Assembly: GCF_000220395.1 (NCBI RefSeq)
Contig: NW_004086264.1
Location: forward strand, 1-51,976
Direction: 5' to 3'
DNA: 51,976 nucleotides
Source of the DNA: Ichthyophthirius multifiliis
Lineage: Eukaryota; Ciliophora; Oligohymenophorea; Hymenostomatida
In this document: piece after piece, positions 32,301 through 46,960 of the stretch
How positions within the stretch are numbered: position 1 is the stretch's first letter
Layout: every line of letters starts with the position of its first letter
Notes under the pieces: generated by a model
Database searches by the model: none
Told to the model about the DNA's origin: nothing
The model's input: only the letters and a program-made list of their open reading frames with translations
Made by a program: the position numbers and the translations under genes

Positions 32301-35300
32301 TAATTTAGCACCTATTATATTTAGGGCATATTTTTTAATTTTATTTACATAGAGTTTCAGTTTTTACTTATTGATATTTAAAACACAATAATATTATTAA
32401 AATGAATCTTAGAAATTCTCACATATATCCAAATATCCTTTTTTGAATAAAATCTTATTTTTTTTATTTGCTAAATTTTCTTGTTATTAAGTATTAAATT
32501 CATTATTTTTTTGCAAAATAATAGGCCCATAGTCTTTTAATTTATCCAAATTATAAATTTGTCTAACTTATTCAATTTCTACCATTATTTCTTTATCTCC
32601 ATCTATTAACCAATGGTCCCATGTAAATCTAATCCTTTAACGAGGAAAAACTACCTTCTTTTCGGTAAATAGGTTTTTTTTTTATTTGTAACAACACAAA
32701 AAGTTTTACTTTTTATTTGTAATATGTTATTATATAAATATTTCATGATGAGTTTAGTTGAATATTATATATGGCGGTTACTATTTTTCTGTTATTTTTA
32801 CACATAAAACATTATTTTGGGAAACTATGTTAACATTTATGTATTTGAAAAATTGTTTGTTGTTGTTTTTAGAATAAGGAACTTTTATAGAAAATTCACT
32901 TAACTTTATTTTATTTTTATATAATTAAATTAATTATTTTTTAATTTATTTTTACTTCGCTTATTACAAAAGGACTACTTACTAAATTTTAAATATTTAT
33001 TAAATTTAAAGTTTTTTATTTTTAATTTTTATTGTTCTCATTTTTTAGTAATTCAGACTAATCAATAATTCTTAAAAATATTGCTTTCTTACTATTTTTA
33101 GAATGCCAGTAAAATTCTAAAGGAATTTATGGTCTTACTGTTTAAAAGAACGATAAATTATTTTAATCCTCATGGTATTCATAAATGGCAAAATTTAATT
33201 AAGTCTAATTAAATATATAATATTTAGGTGTGATTTCTATAATATTAGTTCTAAAAAACTTTCCTTAACATTAAATAATATTTATGTTGACTTCGCAATC
33301 TTTAATAGAGCCTTCATTTTATAAAGCTACAGTGACGTAATTTTTTTATTATAAATTGATATTTTCTGACCAATGATTAAAACTGTTTCGCTCGCCTTTA
33401 ATTGCAATTTTCATTTATTTAACAGATTTGGACATAGAAAATACTGCAATAGTTTCCATTTATTATTTCAATAAAATTTTATTAGTCCTAATTTACTTAA
33501 TGAAATTTTACATATAAGAATTTTTTTTGGTTGAATCTAAAGCATCTAAGACTAATTTTTTGTTCTGTAAATTTTAATTTTGTTAATTAGCATAATTTTA
33601 TTATTAATTTGAAAATTTAATATTATTATTAGTATTTTATTATGTATTTTTTTTTTCTTACTATGATTATAGATTGTTATAATTATGGTCTAATTCTCCA
33701 TATTCTATAATGTCTTTATAAACTAAATGAAGCTAAGTTTAATTTTAAATAACGTATGGGAAATACATTATTATATGACGACAATATTTAGAAATTTTAA
33801 TATATTCTAAATGAAGATAGTTATCAGTTTTACTTTAGATATTTTTAACTTTTTTAACTTTAGTTTTTTTAAAGTTTTAAGGGAAAACTTTGATTTTAGC
33901 TTGCACATATTATTTCTTGAATTCTATTTTTTATTAATTTTCATTATCTTTATTAAAAAACTTATCATCTAAAACATGTAGTTGAATTAATTAATTCCAC
34001 TTAACATTATAAGGAACATATGATCTATCCATATTTATTTTTTCAACAATTCCTTTATCTCCTACATTAATAAAAAAATTAAAAATGGTTGCATTAGTGA
34101 CCTTTATTATAGGATTAAATACCAGAAAAGTATCATAGCAATATTATTATTCTTCTTTTTAATACATAGATTTGACATCTTATTTATTTTTTACTGTAGA
34201 GATAAAAAAATACTATTCTTAAGCATTTATTTCCACATCTTATTTATGGATAAGCCTTTGTTTTTCTTCTACTTAACCCAAAACTTCCAAAAATAAATTT
34301 TCTTCATCATTTTCGTAGTCTGAAAAAAAACTATCTGTTCTAATTAGTTCGTTTAGACTGTAAAAATTAATGATTTTTTTTTTCTCAGTATCATCTAATA
34401 TTTAAAATCCTACAAATGTTGTTTTTAATAAAAAAGGTAAAGGAACTGTAAAATTAGTCTGTTTTTCTATTATGAATGTATTTTTTTCATATATTTCAAA
34501 TAAGTCTATTTCTATATATGAAAATAAGTGTTTACGATTTTCATTATTTTAATCTTACTATAAATTTTTTTGATTATCCTTACTTTTTTGGTCTCTATAT
34601 TTGGAAATTTTATCATCGTCTTCACATACAAAGAAATATATTTTGATTCTTACATCCAAATTATTATATAAATTCACTAACGAACATAACTTTACAATCT
34701 TATGACCTTATTTTTAGTCTATACTGATATCTACAACTAAAAAATGCTTATCTGAACCTTCTAGTTTTTTTTTTTTATTAAAAATAAGATCCCTGAATGT
34801 CTATTATTTTTAAATGTCATTCACTTTATCAAATTTTTATGCTTATTATGTAAGAAAATTTTAATTAATTTAATTATTTACATTATTCTCTATATTCTAT
34901 TATAATTTCTCAATCTAATAGAATTGCTTTCCTACAAAATCTAAAGAAATATTATTAATGGTCCTAAGTTCACTAAAATTTTTCGCAACAGAAATTTTCT
35001 TTTCTTTTTTCTATTAAGGCTTTTTCAAATTCAAATTATTTTCTATATTTTTACTTGAACTATATGGACTATAGGGTTCTTAATAGTTACTTGTCATATT
35101 GGTAAATGTAATATTCGTTTAGTTAAAAGTATTCGACTAATTTATATTTAGTATTTCTTTTGTATTAAAAACCTGTTATTTATTCATTTAAATTTGCGTT
35201 TATGTGTTTTAAGTATTAAATTTTGATTAAGTTAATTATTTTTAGATTTCGTTCGCTATATTATTGACGTATTAAATTTCTAGTTTTTTTAGTTTTTTTT

Positions 35301-38300
35301 CTTTATCTTCATTTAGTATTATAAAATTTACTATAAAACTCCCTCCTTTTTATTAGTATCCTGTATTTTCTTACTATTGTGCGTATTTTGGCTCTATGTT
35401 TTTGCAGATACCTTGCTATATGAACTGTATGAGAATTTCTTCAAAAGTAACTTTTTTTTTATCTCCGACTGTAAAAAGTACACTGAAACCCAAATTATTT
35501 TAAATTTAGTAAGGATCTTCATGACTTTGGGGTTCGTTGTAAATTCGAGAAACTTCCAAAGCCGTTTCTATTAAAGCTGTACTAATGTTTAGATTTAAAG
35601 AATTTTCATTTAAAATAACGTTTTAGGGAGGTTACGTTTTTCTTTTTCGATTAGATTTTTATTTCTTGCATATTTTTTTTTCTTTTTTGATAAAGTTCAT
35701 TACTTCTAAAAGGGAGTCTTATTATTTTTAATCATAAAATTTATTTTCTGTATTAGTTTGAGTTTGACGAACTAGGAAAGTCCAAGGTTCTAAAAATGGT
35801 TCATAATATAGGCTTCTTTTATTAAAATATTTTATTTTTATACATCCTTTTATTCCCATGGCAAAATTATCGTCTCTAGTTATTTTTTTTAGAATTAGTT
35901 TTGACAATTTTAATTTAGATATTTAATTACCAAATGAATTTTTAAATACTTCTATTTTAAATCTTTAAATTTTTATTTTCATTGTGTTTATACACCTTTC
36001 TTTGAATTAATTAGGCTGCTATTATTAAATTTCCTCATAAGTCATTCTTTAGGGTTCACAAGGGCTGATATATACTAGGTTTTTAATTTAAGTTTATTCA
36101 GAAAAATAGTAGGTGAAATTCTATGAGTCGACAAAATTATTTGTCAAACCTTCTAGAGAGGCTTGGTTTTTTTCCGGTTTAAACATTATTTTTTGTTGGC
36201 ATTATTCTTTGTAAATTAAATATGTAGAAGGGGTGAAAAGATTGGAAGTTATTCCAACGATTTTTTTAATTTTCGAAATACAAATTATTATATTTCGGAA
36301 TTTACGGATTTTTCTATTGTCAATTTTTATTTGAATTTCTTATTAAGTGAAGGGGTTTTCTTCTTAATAATCATTTTCTTCAGCATCCAGTTCTTCCAAA
36401 AGTTTAAAATTTTATTATTGATTATTATTATTGTATCTATTTTTATAAAAGCCGATTTTATATTTATTACTAAATTCAATATGGAATGGAATTATTATGT
36501 TTTAATTTTGATCTTACATAATTAATTAATTGCTTTCTAAATTTATAATAGGTAATTTATTTTCATATTCTTCATCTTATTATTAGTTTTTTTTCATTTG
36601 ATCTTAATTTTTTATACTATCTCTATTTTGAGCATCAATAATTCCTTTACTATTATCTTCTGACTAATCTTTAATTTTCATGTAATTTTTCATAAGTTTT
36701 ATTGTGGAGTTTCTATAAAAATTCTACAATTATTTTCCATATAAATTATAAACGTATTCTGATTTAAAAATCTACACACGATTTAGCATTGCTTTTATTT
36801 CCATTAAAGCACTTCCTGGTCCCATTCCACTATCTCCTATCCATTCTTATAAATAATTTACATCCATATTTATTCCTAAACAGTTTTATTTATAATCCGT
36901 TAGATCTTCCTATAATAGAGCCCAAAAATTTTAAATTTAAATTTTTATTATCATTGCTGGATAATTATTGTAATTAGGAGCCCTAAAATGTTATTTACTT
37001 TCTATATCATCAGAACCATTGAACGGAGTTCTGAAAAAAGCCACTAAATCCATGACAAAATCATTCAAGAAAATAAAGTTTTTATTTTAAATGTTTATCT
37101 TTATTAACTTTTCGCCATCTGGCTAAGTAATAAAGGCTAACATGAAATCACATACAGGCTAAAAATGCAAATTTTGACTTTCATTGAAATTTTAATTATT
37201 AAATAATATCGGTTCGTTATCTTTTTCTAATTCTTGCTAATCTTCAGTTGCTGTGGACTTTCTTTGATTAAAATAATCATACATTTTTGAAAGCTAATAA
37301 TTTTTAAATTATTCTTTCATAAAATGAAATTAATGTATTAATTATTATTGAGTGTCTTGCAAGGTTTTATCTATTTTTATTTATAACTTTATATTTATTT
37401 ATTTATTTTGTTTACTTAAACACTATTTATAATTTTATATAATCCATTTTCTTCCTTTAGGAAATTAATCTTAAGGCCAATTATTTATATCTTATTCTTT
37501 TATTTATTTTTAAAAATAATATAAAAAATTATTAAAAAAAGTACTTATAAATAAATGTTTAATTTAATCATTTTCTAAGAGCATATTTTTATTACTATTG
37601 GCATTATTTGCATAAAGAATACTTTCGCCTGTTTAGCCTATTTATTTATTTTATTTGGACTTTCCTTTTTATATAATGTATTAATTTTATTCTTTTGATT
37701 TTTTTCTTTTTTAACAAATTTATGAAAAGAAGTGTTTTATTTTATCCCATAAACTTTTTTCGCATAATTATTTTTTATTTTTATCATTTTCTTTATTAAG
37801 TTCTTCATTTACACTATTTATAGCTGAAATATTTTCAATATTTTGATTATTTTTATTTTAATTATTTTGATAAGGACATTATTAATTATTTTGTTGTTTT
37901 TGTAATTCTTTTTGTTTTAGTTCTTCAAAAAAATTATTCACTTCCAAATCAGCACTTTGAATACTATCTGTATCCTTATATTCTTTATTTTTAAAATTTA
38001 CTTTGCTATTCATTTAATCTTATTACCATTAACTAATATCAAATAAAATAGAATCATTTTACATTTAAGATGTCATTCTAAAATCTTTCATTTATAAAGA
38101 ACGAGCCCATAATTTCATTATTTTCCCTCCATTTTCTTTCATACAAAAATGAAAAACTACATTTTTTAACTATAATTCAACTTTTATTCGAATAAATAAA
38201 TACAAAATATATTTAATTTACCTAAACTCACTGGATTATGTATTATAAAGATATTTTAATATTATTACTAATTTTCTTGAGTTTAACTTTAAGCTATTTA

Positions 38301-41300
38301 TTTTAAAAAATTTTCGAATTTTTTATTAATTTATTTTTTTTCAGCTTTTTATTTCTGATTAGGTGTCCAAAAGTTGTTCTTTTATTTTTGCTTGTTAGAT
38401 TTTTATTTTACTCCTTTTAAATAATCTGGGATATCATTATTTAATCTAATATCTTAATAATAAAAATTATAATATTAAGTAATATAATATAATAAATCAT
38501 CTCTCTATCCCTAAAAGCATTTTAAATTAATTTAACCTATTTCTATATCGCTAAATTACCATACCTTTTTATTTTTATTTATGTTTTAATAAAATTAATA
38601 TAAATAATTTATACATTATTATTTTCTATATCATAATCAGAATCAATAAATACATTTCGGGGTGCTTCACCTAGATTTTCCTAAAAAAGCTTACATAAAA
38701 TACAAAAATCTTTATCATATAAATAAAGATCTAGATAAGGTAGTTTTACTTAAATTTTCATAGGTTTTAATTATTATTCGATATGCGTGTAATTATAAAA
38801 CCCTTTGTCATCAAAAATTATTTTTATTTCTACTGAAGGTATATTTTTAGGACCTTTAATTATTAAATCCTATATTAAATATTTTTTAATTAATAAAAAA
38901 TATATATATTATGTATTTTACCTTATTCAAATATTCTTCAGTTGAATAAACTTACAAATCCCATAAAAATATGCGTTGAACTTCTATAACATTATTTGAA
39001 ACTTTTTAAAATTATTATTTTTAACTTTAATTATTTGCTTCTGTATTTAATTATTATGTTTATGTATTATTTTCTAGAAGTTAAATGTTATTTAAGTTTT
39101 CTTAATTTTTAAACAACAAATTATCATTCGAGTTATTATTTTATTAATTCGAATTAAATTGTTGATTAGAATTATATTATTAATTAGAAAATTATTATTA
39201 ATTATTAAATATAGAAGTTTATTATTATTTTTAAATTCTTACTGTTTATATTTAGCTTTTATATATTTCTTAAATTTTTATAAATTCAGCCTCATTAAAA
39301 CTACTTATTACGTCTTAAAAAGAACCTCTATAGGAATTGCTTTAAGAAAAAACTTCCTATTAAGTTTAATTAGTCTCATTTTCAAAAAAATGCAATCCTT
39401 TGTCTATTAAACCATTTTAAATAAATTCCATTCCCCACTTTCCTGTAAACCAAAATCCGATTTTGGAAAATTTGAGAAATAATCCGTCTTTTTCACTTAA
39501 AGAGTTTCTATATACAGAAGTTATGGAGTCTATAATCGCTATCTCTATTCTTGAGTCTGAGTATACTTATTCCTAATCAGTTTTATTTTCTTTGAATTTT
39601 TATTATTATTGTTTTGCTTTTGGAGTTTTTAATGAATAAATTAAATCGTGTTTTTGTTTAATTAATAATCGGCTATAATTTTTCATAAAATTAATATCTT
39701 CTACTGTAGTTTTATTTTATATAGAATTCATAAGAAATTTAAGGATATATGTTTGGAGTTCTATCGTATTTTTTTTTAAGAAAACTATTTTTGAGTTCTT
39801 GATTTTAACTCCTATGTATGTAGAGTAATTATTATTTTAGTTTATTAGTTCCGTATTTTTTATATTAAATTCTAAACTTAATTCATTTTATCCGTTTTCA
39901 ATGTTACCTAATATTCTTAATAAAATAAAATATTTTAAAAAATTGTATATATAAATATCAAAAAAAATGTAGTTATATATTTATACTAAGTATGTAATCC
40001 TGAAAATTATCCGACATCAAATAAAGAAATATTTTTAGAGATAAATTTCATCTAAGTGTCGTTTTCAAAGTTTTTTTAATTAAATAAAATATCTTTCATA
40101 TTAAGCACAAAAACAGGTAATAATTTGTTATTTTAGTCTTTACTTTTAAGGCTTGAATTATGCAACATTATTACACTCAGTGAAGGTATTTCTACTCTTA
40201 TATTTGACAATATTACTTTATTATTTTCATCTAAATTATTTTCCTCCAATTTTTTTTAATTATTTTTTTAAGTTTTTTATTCCTAAAATGTAGCCGTGAA
40301 ACCTTTCGTTTACATAAATTCTTTATAATCTTCGATTCTTTAGTTTATATAAATCGAAGTAATATCTAAAATGCCTTTTAAATAGGCTATTTAAACTGGA
40401 TCTAAAGTAAGAATCGTACTTTTTAATTCCAAATTAATTTTCAAAGGAGTAATCAATCCTTAAAATTTTGGATAGGCAAAAAAATACTATTCATTATATG
40501 AAATAATAGAAACTGAAATATCAGGTAATATATCTTCTTATTAAGTTTAAAATTTATTAAAACCTTATTAAAAATTTAAAATAAGAAATTTTTTTTAGGA
40601 ATTTTTTTCAAAACAAAGTGAACATTTTTCATTGTTTTTATTTTTAATCATCAGATTTTCTTCTTCAAATTTTAATAAATCTACAAAAATTTGATTTTCA
40701 TTTTCGTTTTATTATTTTTAATTAACTTTATTTTTATCATTTATTTATTAATTTATTTAATTGAAAAAATACTTCATATCTTAATCAAAACTTTCATTTA
40801 TAGTTTCTATATTCCCTTCTGCTTTTTTTATTAAATTAAAATTAATTTTTAAATCAGAATTATTTGAAGACGAATTATTATTATTATTAATACTTAAAAA
40901 TTGATTTATTTTTTTATTTTTGGGACATTCTTTTAACATAATCATCTAATAGTCACTTTCTGACAATTATTTAGTGCTCAATTACTTTATTTTTTCCTAG
41001 ATTTTCTACTAACAACAATTTTAATTTTAAATAATAAATTCATTCAATTGAATATTTTAAAAATTCTCAAAAAATTTACTTTATGATAAAAATGTGACAT
41101 TATGACCTGTAATACTCAATATATTATTAGAATGGAAAAACTAATCTTTTATTTTTTGGATTTTTTCATTTGGACAAACCAGTAGATTTATTTAAAATCC
41201 TTCTAAAAAAACTTCTAAAGTATTAAAAAAGTGCGTTTTTAGCATTTCCTTTATATTATCCGGATAATGAACATGCTATTCGATTTATTTTTTTAATTAA

Positions 41301-44300
41301 GAAGTCATAAAAGACCTATTTTTTTCGTCATTTTATTAAAATTATAAGTTTTGTTTTTCATCCCATTCATTTATTAATGTTTAAAAATTATACCCTTTGA
41401 TACTCCATAATTAAAATAAATAAATTATTGTTTAGAGTTATTTTATTGATAAATTTATGATTAAAAAGGGTAATTAGATTTTACATATTTGACTTTGGGG
41501 AGTTATTTTTTTTTACAAGTTTATCTTTTTATTGTTATCGAGGTAAATTATAGAGCCTACTACTTTTTAAGCGTAAGTGTTTTCTATTTTTATTTATAAG
41601 GAAAGCGATTCTAGTATTATTTCTTACTCTCCTGCATTTTTTTCAGTAAAGTCTTCAGTTTTTTCATTTTAATCTTCTTTTACTTATTCTTTTACATCTT
41701 CTTGCTCATATTCGACTGTATTTAGTCTTTTAGATGATTTTTGTTCAACTTTCTTGTAATTATATAAAAAAATATTATATTTTTCCTCCCAATCATAACT
41801 TTTGACTATTAAAATTTTAAAGCAATCTATTGCGATTATTAAAGGTTCCTAAATTTAATTAAATAAATCCATTTAGATTTAAGAAGCTGATTTTATTCTT
41901 AAATTTTATTCGTCATATACTTCTTTATTTATTAAAGTATCATGTTCCCTTTTTAAAATTTAAATTTTTTTTATTTATAAGGCTAACATTTCTGATTATA
42001 ATTGATAATTTGTAGGAATAAAAACGTTTATTTTTCCAATTTAAAATGAAATGTTGGTAAAGCAAGTTTTCTCAATGTCTTTTTGAATAAGGAAATTATT
42101 GAAATATTCTTCTTATTTATAAACATTTTATTTTTCTTTTAAATTATTTTCCATTTTTTAATCTTTACTAATAATTTAATCTGGATCAAATAGTAATAAT
42201 TATGTTAAAACATCTAATTTTTAAATATATTTTTATATAAAAAAATAATATAAATATTATATGTATATTTATTTACTGCATCTCTCTACAAAAGGCTTTG
42301 TTAAAGTAATTTTTATTACTGGAATGTTAATGTCAAGATTTTAATTTGATATATATAGATTATCTTTGGTGCCTGTTTACTAAAGATTTTTTGAAGATTG
42401 GTTTTTGAATACTATTTGTATTCCTTCGTTTATTTACATTAATATATTATAATGCTTATTTAAAGAATGCATGTCAGTTATTTAAAAAGAATCCAAATCA
42501 AATTGTATTTATTGTAATTTAGTATTATCTTGGCTATATATGAGTAAAAAATTATTTATATGTAGATGCAAAAGTAATTTTTTTGAATTTTTCAAATTGT
42601 TAAAATTCCAATTTTAACCTTCTAATATTTTTGAAGAATTTATCTTTTTGATATTATTTTTGTCTTTTTCTAGATTTTCTTGAAATTACTTCAGTCCTTT
42701 TTTACTTAATTCATGAAGAAAAGTTTTTTTTATATGAGTTAATATCTAATTTTTTATATTTGAGATATTTTTATTAATATATATAAATATTTTTGCTTTT
42801 TACTTATTCTTAAAGTTTAGGATTATTTCTAAATGAGTTTTTAAATAGTTTAGCTTAATAATGAAGATTTTTTATATCTTTCAGCATTTCGTTTTCTTCT
42901 ACTAGAATATGGAAACTAAAAATATCTAATTCAATGTTAAATGTAATTTATTATTTTTTACTTTTAGAATTTGAATTGTTATGTGATTACTCTTATTAAA
43001 TTTTTTCATTAATTATTTAATCAAAGGATTCACTTTATTTTTAATTTTGCTATTTTTTTGGAAAAAAGGTATCATCATCCAAATAAAATACATTCAAATT
43101 AAGAATTATATTTTTTTAGAACTACTAATCAATACTATAAAACCATTTTTCTGCTTCATATTTATGATTAAAGTTGCTCGAATTTAATTTTTCTTTATTT
43201 TCGACAATATTATTAATGGCCATTTTTCTTAAGATTATTAATTGTTATAAAGGAAATTCCATTTCAAAATTTTCCAAAAAGTAAACTTCGTTTTCTTTTA
43301 GCCTTGAATTTATTCGCTTTTTCGTATAATATCTTCTATATTTAGCAGCTCGCAAAAAACCCACTAAGCTTTTTTGCTTCATTTTGATTGATAATTTTTT
43401 TAAAGTTATTACTTTATCAACTTTATATATATATATATGTCATTTTAAATATTGTTAAAAATATATATTTAAATACTTATATATTTCCACCATTACATAG
43501 CTCCATTACAAACTAATTGATTGTCTAAAGGTATTTCTAAAGGTCTTATTTTAGGCCTTTCAGAATTGTAGTTCGCTAATTCTTTTAAAGATTTGATTAA
43601 TAGCCTTACTTAGTTTTATTTTAGGAATATTACTATGTCATTTGTGGTTATATTAATTTCAACTTTCGGATATTCTAATAAATCGAGTTTTACTTTTATG
43701 GATATGTTAAAATTTTTCAGAATGTAGTTTTCTGATTTTTCATGTTGCATTTATTCTTCTGATGGCTTTTCATCTTGTTTTTGGAATTTTTGAGAAAAAT
43801 ACCCGGTTTTTTTCGCTTTTATATTAAAATAATTATCATTCTATATTTATGTTTATAATAAAAATTCAAATATAAATTAAATTTTAAATTATATATGAAT
43901 ATATTATTTAAACCATAATAAATGTATCTAAAAAGCTATCATAAAATTCGAAAAAGACTCCAATATTTTTAATTTAAATATCTTTGAAAATCGAATATTA
44001 AGAATTGTTTTTAAATTATTAATCAACATTTCCTAAACTAATAGATTCAACATTAAATCCAACTTTTATAATTTCATAATTGCTAATCTTTTTTAAAAAT
44101 AAATTATTATTTTTAATTTTAATTTTAATTAAAAAATATTTTTCTTTAAATAAATTATAAATAGATATTTTACATGATATATATTAACTAATTCAAGTTC
44201 ATTTATTTATATTTAAAAATTAGATATAATATTATACAACATATTTTAATAAAATGGTTCTTTTTTTTATTCTTCTTTATTTTATAAGTTATTTATTATT

Positions 44301-44901
44301 TCTTATTATTTTTTTATTGTCTCTAATTGTTTTTTAAAAAATAAATCTACTGATGCTTCGAATTATTATAATGTATCTAATTTTATTTATAAAAGTTTTA
44401 ATTAAGTTTCTTTTTTTTCTTCTTCAGTCTATTCTAATTTATTATTAACAATCATTTTTACTCCATTTATTAAAATTTAAATAGGCTTTTTTTATTTAAA
44501 TAAAAGTGGATTTATATATTTTTTTCATATTATATATATATTAATTTTTTTACTTAAGCATTTATTGATTTCCATGGAATTTTTATTTTCAACTCTTTTA
44601 TAATCGAATTAACAACCTCAATATTAATACCATATAATAAAAATATTTCCTTTTTAAACACTAAATCTTTAATTATGATTTCACCTTAAAAAATTATTTA
44701 TATTATTTATCATAAAAAAAATATTATTAATCATTTTTACCTTTCCAAAATCCTATATCTATTTGTTAATTGTCTAATGATACAAAATATGGTTTTAAAA
44801 ACTATTTTTTTATTATTTGGAAGTTTATTAAAAAAAAATGTTTTATATACTTTGCTAATAAGAACTGAACTTAACCAGTTAAAAGGCAAAAACTTTTACA
44901 T
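29391..44901 (-). CDS. VPS13: VPS13-family bridge-like lipid transfer protein
   Basis: VPS13 proteins are rod-shaped channels that carry phospholipids between organelles at contact sites. One gene seems to span 15.5 kb. N-terminal chorein domain: NWLSSVLISK, then FLKPYFVSLDNQQIDIGFWK, GEIIIKDLVFKKE and KIPWKSINAQPIQILING. A conserved MQWWKYI block (about 43500) and GFLRAAKYRRYYTKKR (about 43370) follow as in VPS13. The C-terminus has the ATG2/VPS13-type region: EPLKALTQGEGRQAIGKIA, FKSITG, GLYYRPLKGCKNRSILGFF, FIKPFVAVYDYT, then RSRPPRLF and a PH-like end. Introns read with confidence at the 5' end: 44802-44850, 44685-44740, 44486-44553; others are evident, for example near 30310-30360, 30150-30200, 29930-29990, 37500-37555, 38880-38925 and 42230-42280. 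The middle is Asn/Gln/Lys-rich and only weakly conserved. Start ATG 44901; stop TGA 29393-29391. Internal exon borders are mostly unresolved. Confidence 0.88.
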
Positions 44902-45211
44902 ATAAGCAAGTAATTTTTAATAAATATATAATATATAAGTATTTATTAATTATCAAATTTATAAAAAAAAATTATATTTTTATTTTTATTATCTTTTTTT
45001 TTAAAATAAGATTTAATAAAATAAAGTAAAGCTGAATTATATTTAATAATTTACTATTAAAGATAATATTGTATTTTTTTTAAATAATTAAAATGCAAGT
45101 TTTAAATTTAGATTATTAATTAAAATTAATAATGTAAAATAATTGAATTAAAATAATTGTAAAAATACATATAAATAAAATTATAATTTTGAATATAATA
45201 ATGAAATTTCT
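44902..45211. other. Intergenic, upstream of VPS13
   Basis: Contains the leader of VPS13 and the region downstream of the SET gene. A/T-rich with no recognised motif. Confidence 0.5.
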
Positions 45212-46543
45212 TCATTATTCTTAATTTTATGAATCAATTTTAATTTTCTTATTTTTATTAATCTTTTTGTTTTTATTCTTTTATTTTTATTTTATTTTTC
45301 TCTCTTTCTTATAACTTAATTACTAATCACCATCACCATATACATTATAATCATATTAGAAAACTAAATTTTAAATTTCTACCAAACTATCTTTAATAAT
45401 TTATTTATGTCCATTAAGTAAGTATTTCAAATATAATTTCCTATAATCAGCCTCATCCAGACTCTCTAATCCTTGTAAACTTTCTTAAATCACTTAGTTT
45501 TTTTGATTTAGCGTTTGTACCAAAACATTAGCTTCTTCTGGACTTAAATCTTCAACATTCTCAACTCCAGTAATAGCCTAAAGAAGTTCTTTTGGAATTC
45601 CTCCTTGTTCTTTATTTTTTAACTTAAAAATTCCTATTTATTTCTATCCATTATCTTAACTATATTACATTAATTTTAAAGGAAAATAGTCAAAAGGATT
45701 ACTTTAGGTAGCAAATCCATATGTAAATAACAACTCTTCATTACTTCCTGAACAATAATTATTAAAAACTTCATCTCCCTTATTTAAATCATATTCACAA
45801 ATGTACTAAATATACTCATCATTATGTTAAAAATTAACTTTATATTCATTTTTATGATTCAATAAGTCAAAAAAAGGCACTAAACAACCCATTTTCCCTC
45901 CATAATTTTCCAGACTCCTACCTTATCCATTAATAGCCATTTCTCCAATAAATCTTCTTGAAAGATAATTTCCTTTAGCCCAATCGAAATATTGTAATAT
46001 TTCATCAGAAAAAATATTTGGATATTTTTATGAAATCTATTTTAAAAATGCAATTTAATTTTCAAATTGAATTTGCTCTTTATTTATAGCCTAGCCTATG
46101 TTGTTGTTTTCTATAATCTTAGTTATTTTTTCCTCCCAACTGCTTATAATAGGGGATTTTTAAGGAAGACTTTTTAAATATGGATTAAATTCATTTTTTT
46201 GTTAATCTACTAATAAAATACACATATATACCCATAAATAAAATTCATTACAAGATATATATTCTACTTAATTCTCCTGTTTTTCGGCTTCTCTTTTTAA
46301 AAGTTAGATTTTTTCATTTTGTAATGCATTCCCCAATCCTAAAATACTTTTTTTGGGAATTTATGCTAATACTTCACCTTTTTTATATTCTCTTTTTGTA
46401 AAGCATCCTGGTGTATTATTGCATTATTTGCTTGGGCGAATTTCGAGATCTTCTAAACCTTTTGCATCGTTTTTTTTTAACCATTCAAATAAATTCTCTA
46501 CTTTTTATGTGCTTATATCTTATACTAAATTATATTTATCCAT
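45212..46543 (-). CDS. SET-domain protein-lysine/histidine methyltransferase (SETD3/RLSMT type)
   Basis: Single-exon gene of 443 residues with the split-SET plus substrate-binding architecture of the SETD3/SETD4/SETD6 and RuBisCO-LSMT group, S-adenosylmethionine-dependent protein methyltransferases. SET landmarks: GCFTKREYKKGEVLAQIPKK near residues 48-67, SRRFIGEMAING near 195, LVPFFDLLNHKNEY near 220-233 (the NH pair binds the cofactor), GDEVFNNYCSGSNEELLFTY near 253-272 with the catalytic-site Tyr, then GFA. The C-terminal third matches the alpha-helical substrate-binding domain in position only. The tail is Lys-rich and may be a nuclear signal. The usual NYG before the SNEELL block is NYC here, a small deviation. 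The gene is divergent from the histidine-kinase-like gene, 417 bases apart. The methylated substrate is not deducible. Confidence 0.9.
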
Positions 46544-46960
46544 ATATATATGCTTATTACTAATTAATATTAATTTATTATTATATTAAAATATCTTTTA
46601 ATTAAATATAAAAACATAATGATTATATGTATTTTAATTTAAATTTTTATTAATTTTAAAAAATGATTTTATTAATAAGGGTTTTATTTAAAAATTAAAA
46701 ATAAAAAAAAAATATATATTATTAATTTTTACTTATTTCAAACATTGAAATTAATAAAATTTTATTTTAGTATTATTATTATTTAAATATTTTTTTTTAT
46801 CAATTAAATTTAAATAAAGACAAAAACTATAAAATTAGTATTAAAAACATATGAATTCAATAATTATTAATAGATTTATTAAAATAAATTATTTTAATTA
46901 TTTTAATAATATATTAAAATTTTACATAGTATTGATAATAAAAAGTTTCTATTTAAAAAT
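46544..46960. other. Divergent intergenic region
   Basis: The 417 bases between the SET gene (minus) and the histidine-kinase-like gene (plus) should contain both promoters. A/T-rich; no motif assigned. Confidence 0.5.

Noticed and set aside
31646-39410. Several plus-strand ORFs of 60-90 codons
   Set aside because: All lie opposite the minus-strand VPS13 gene and have no recognisable domains.
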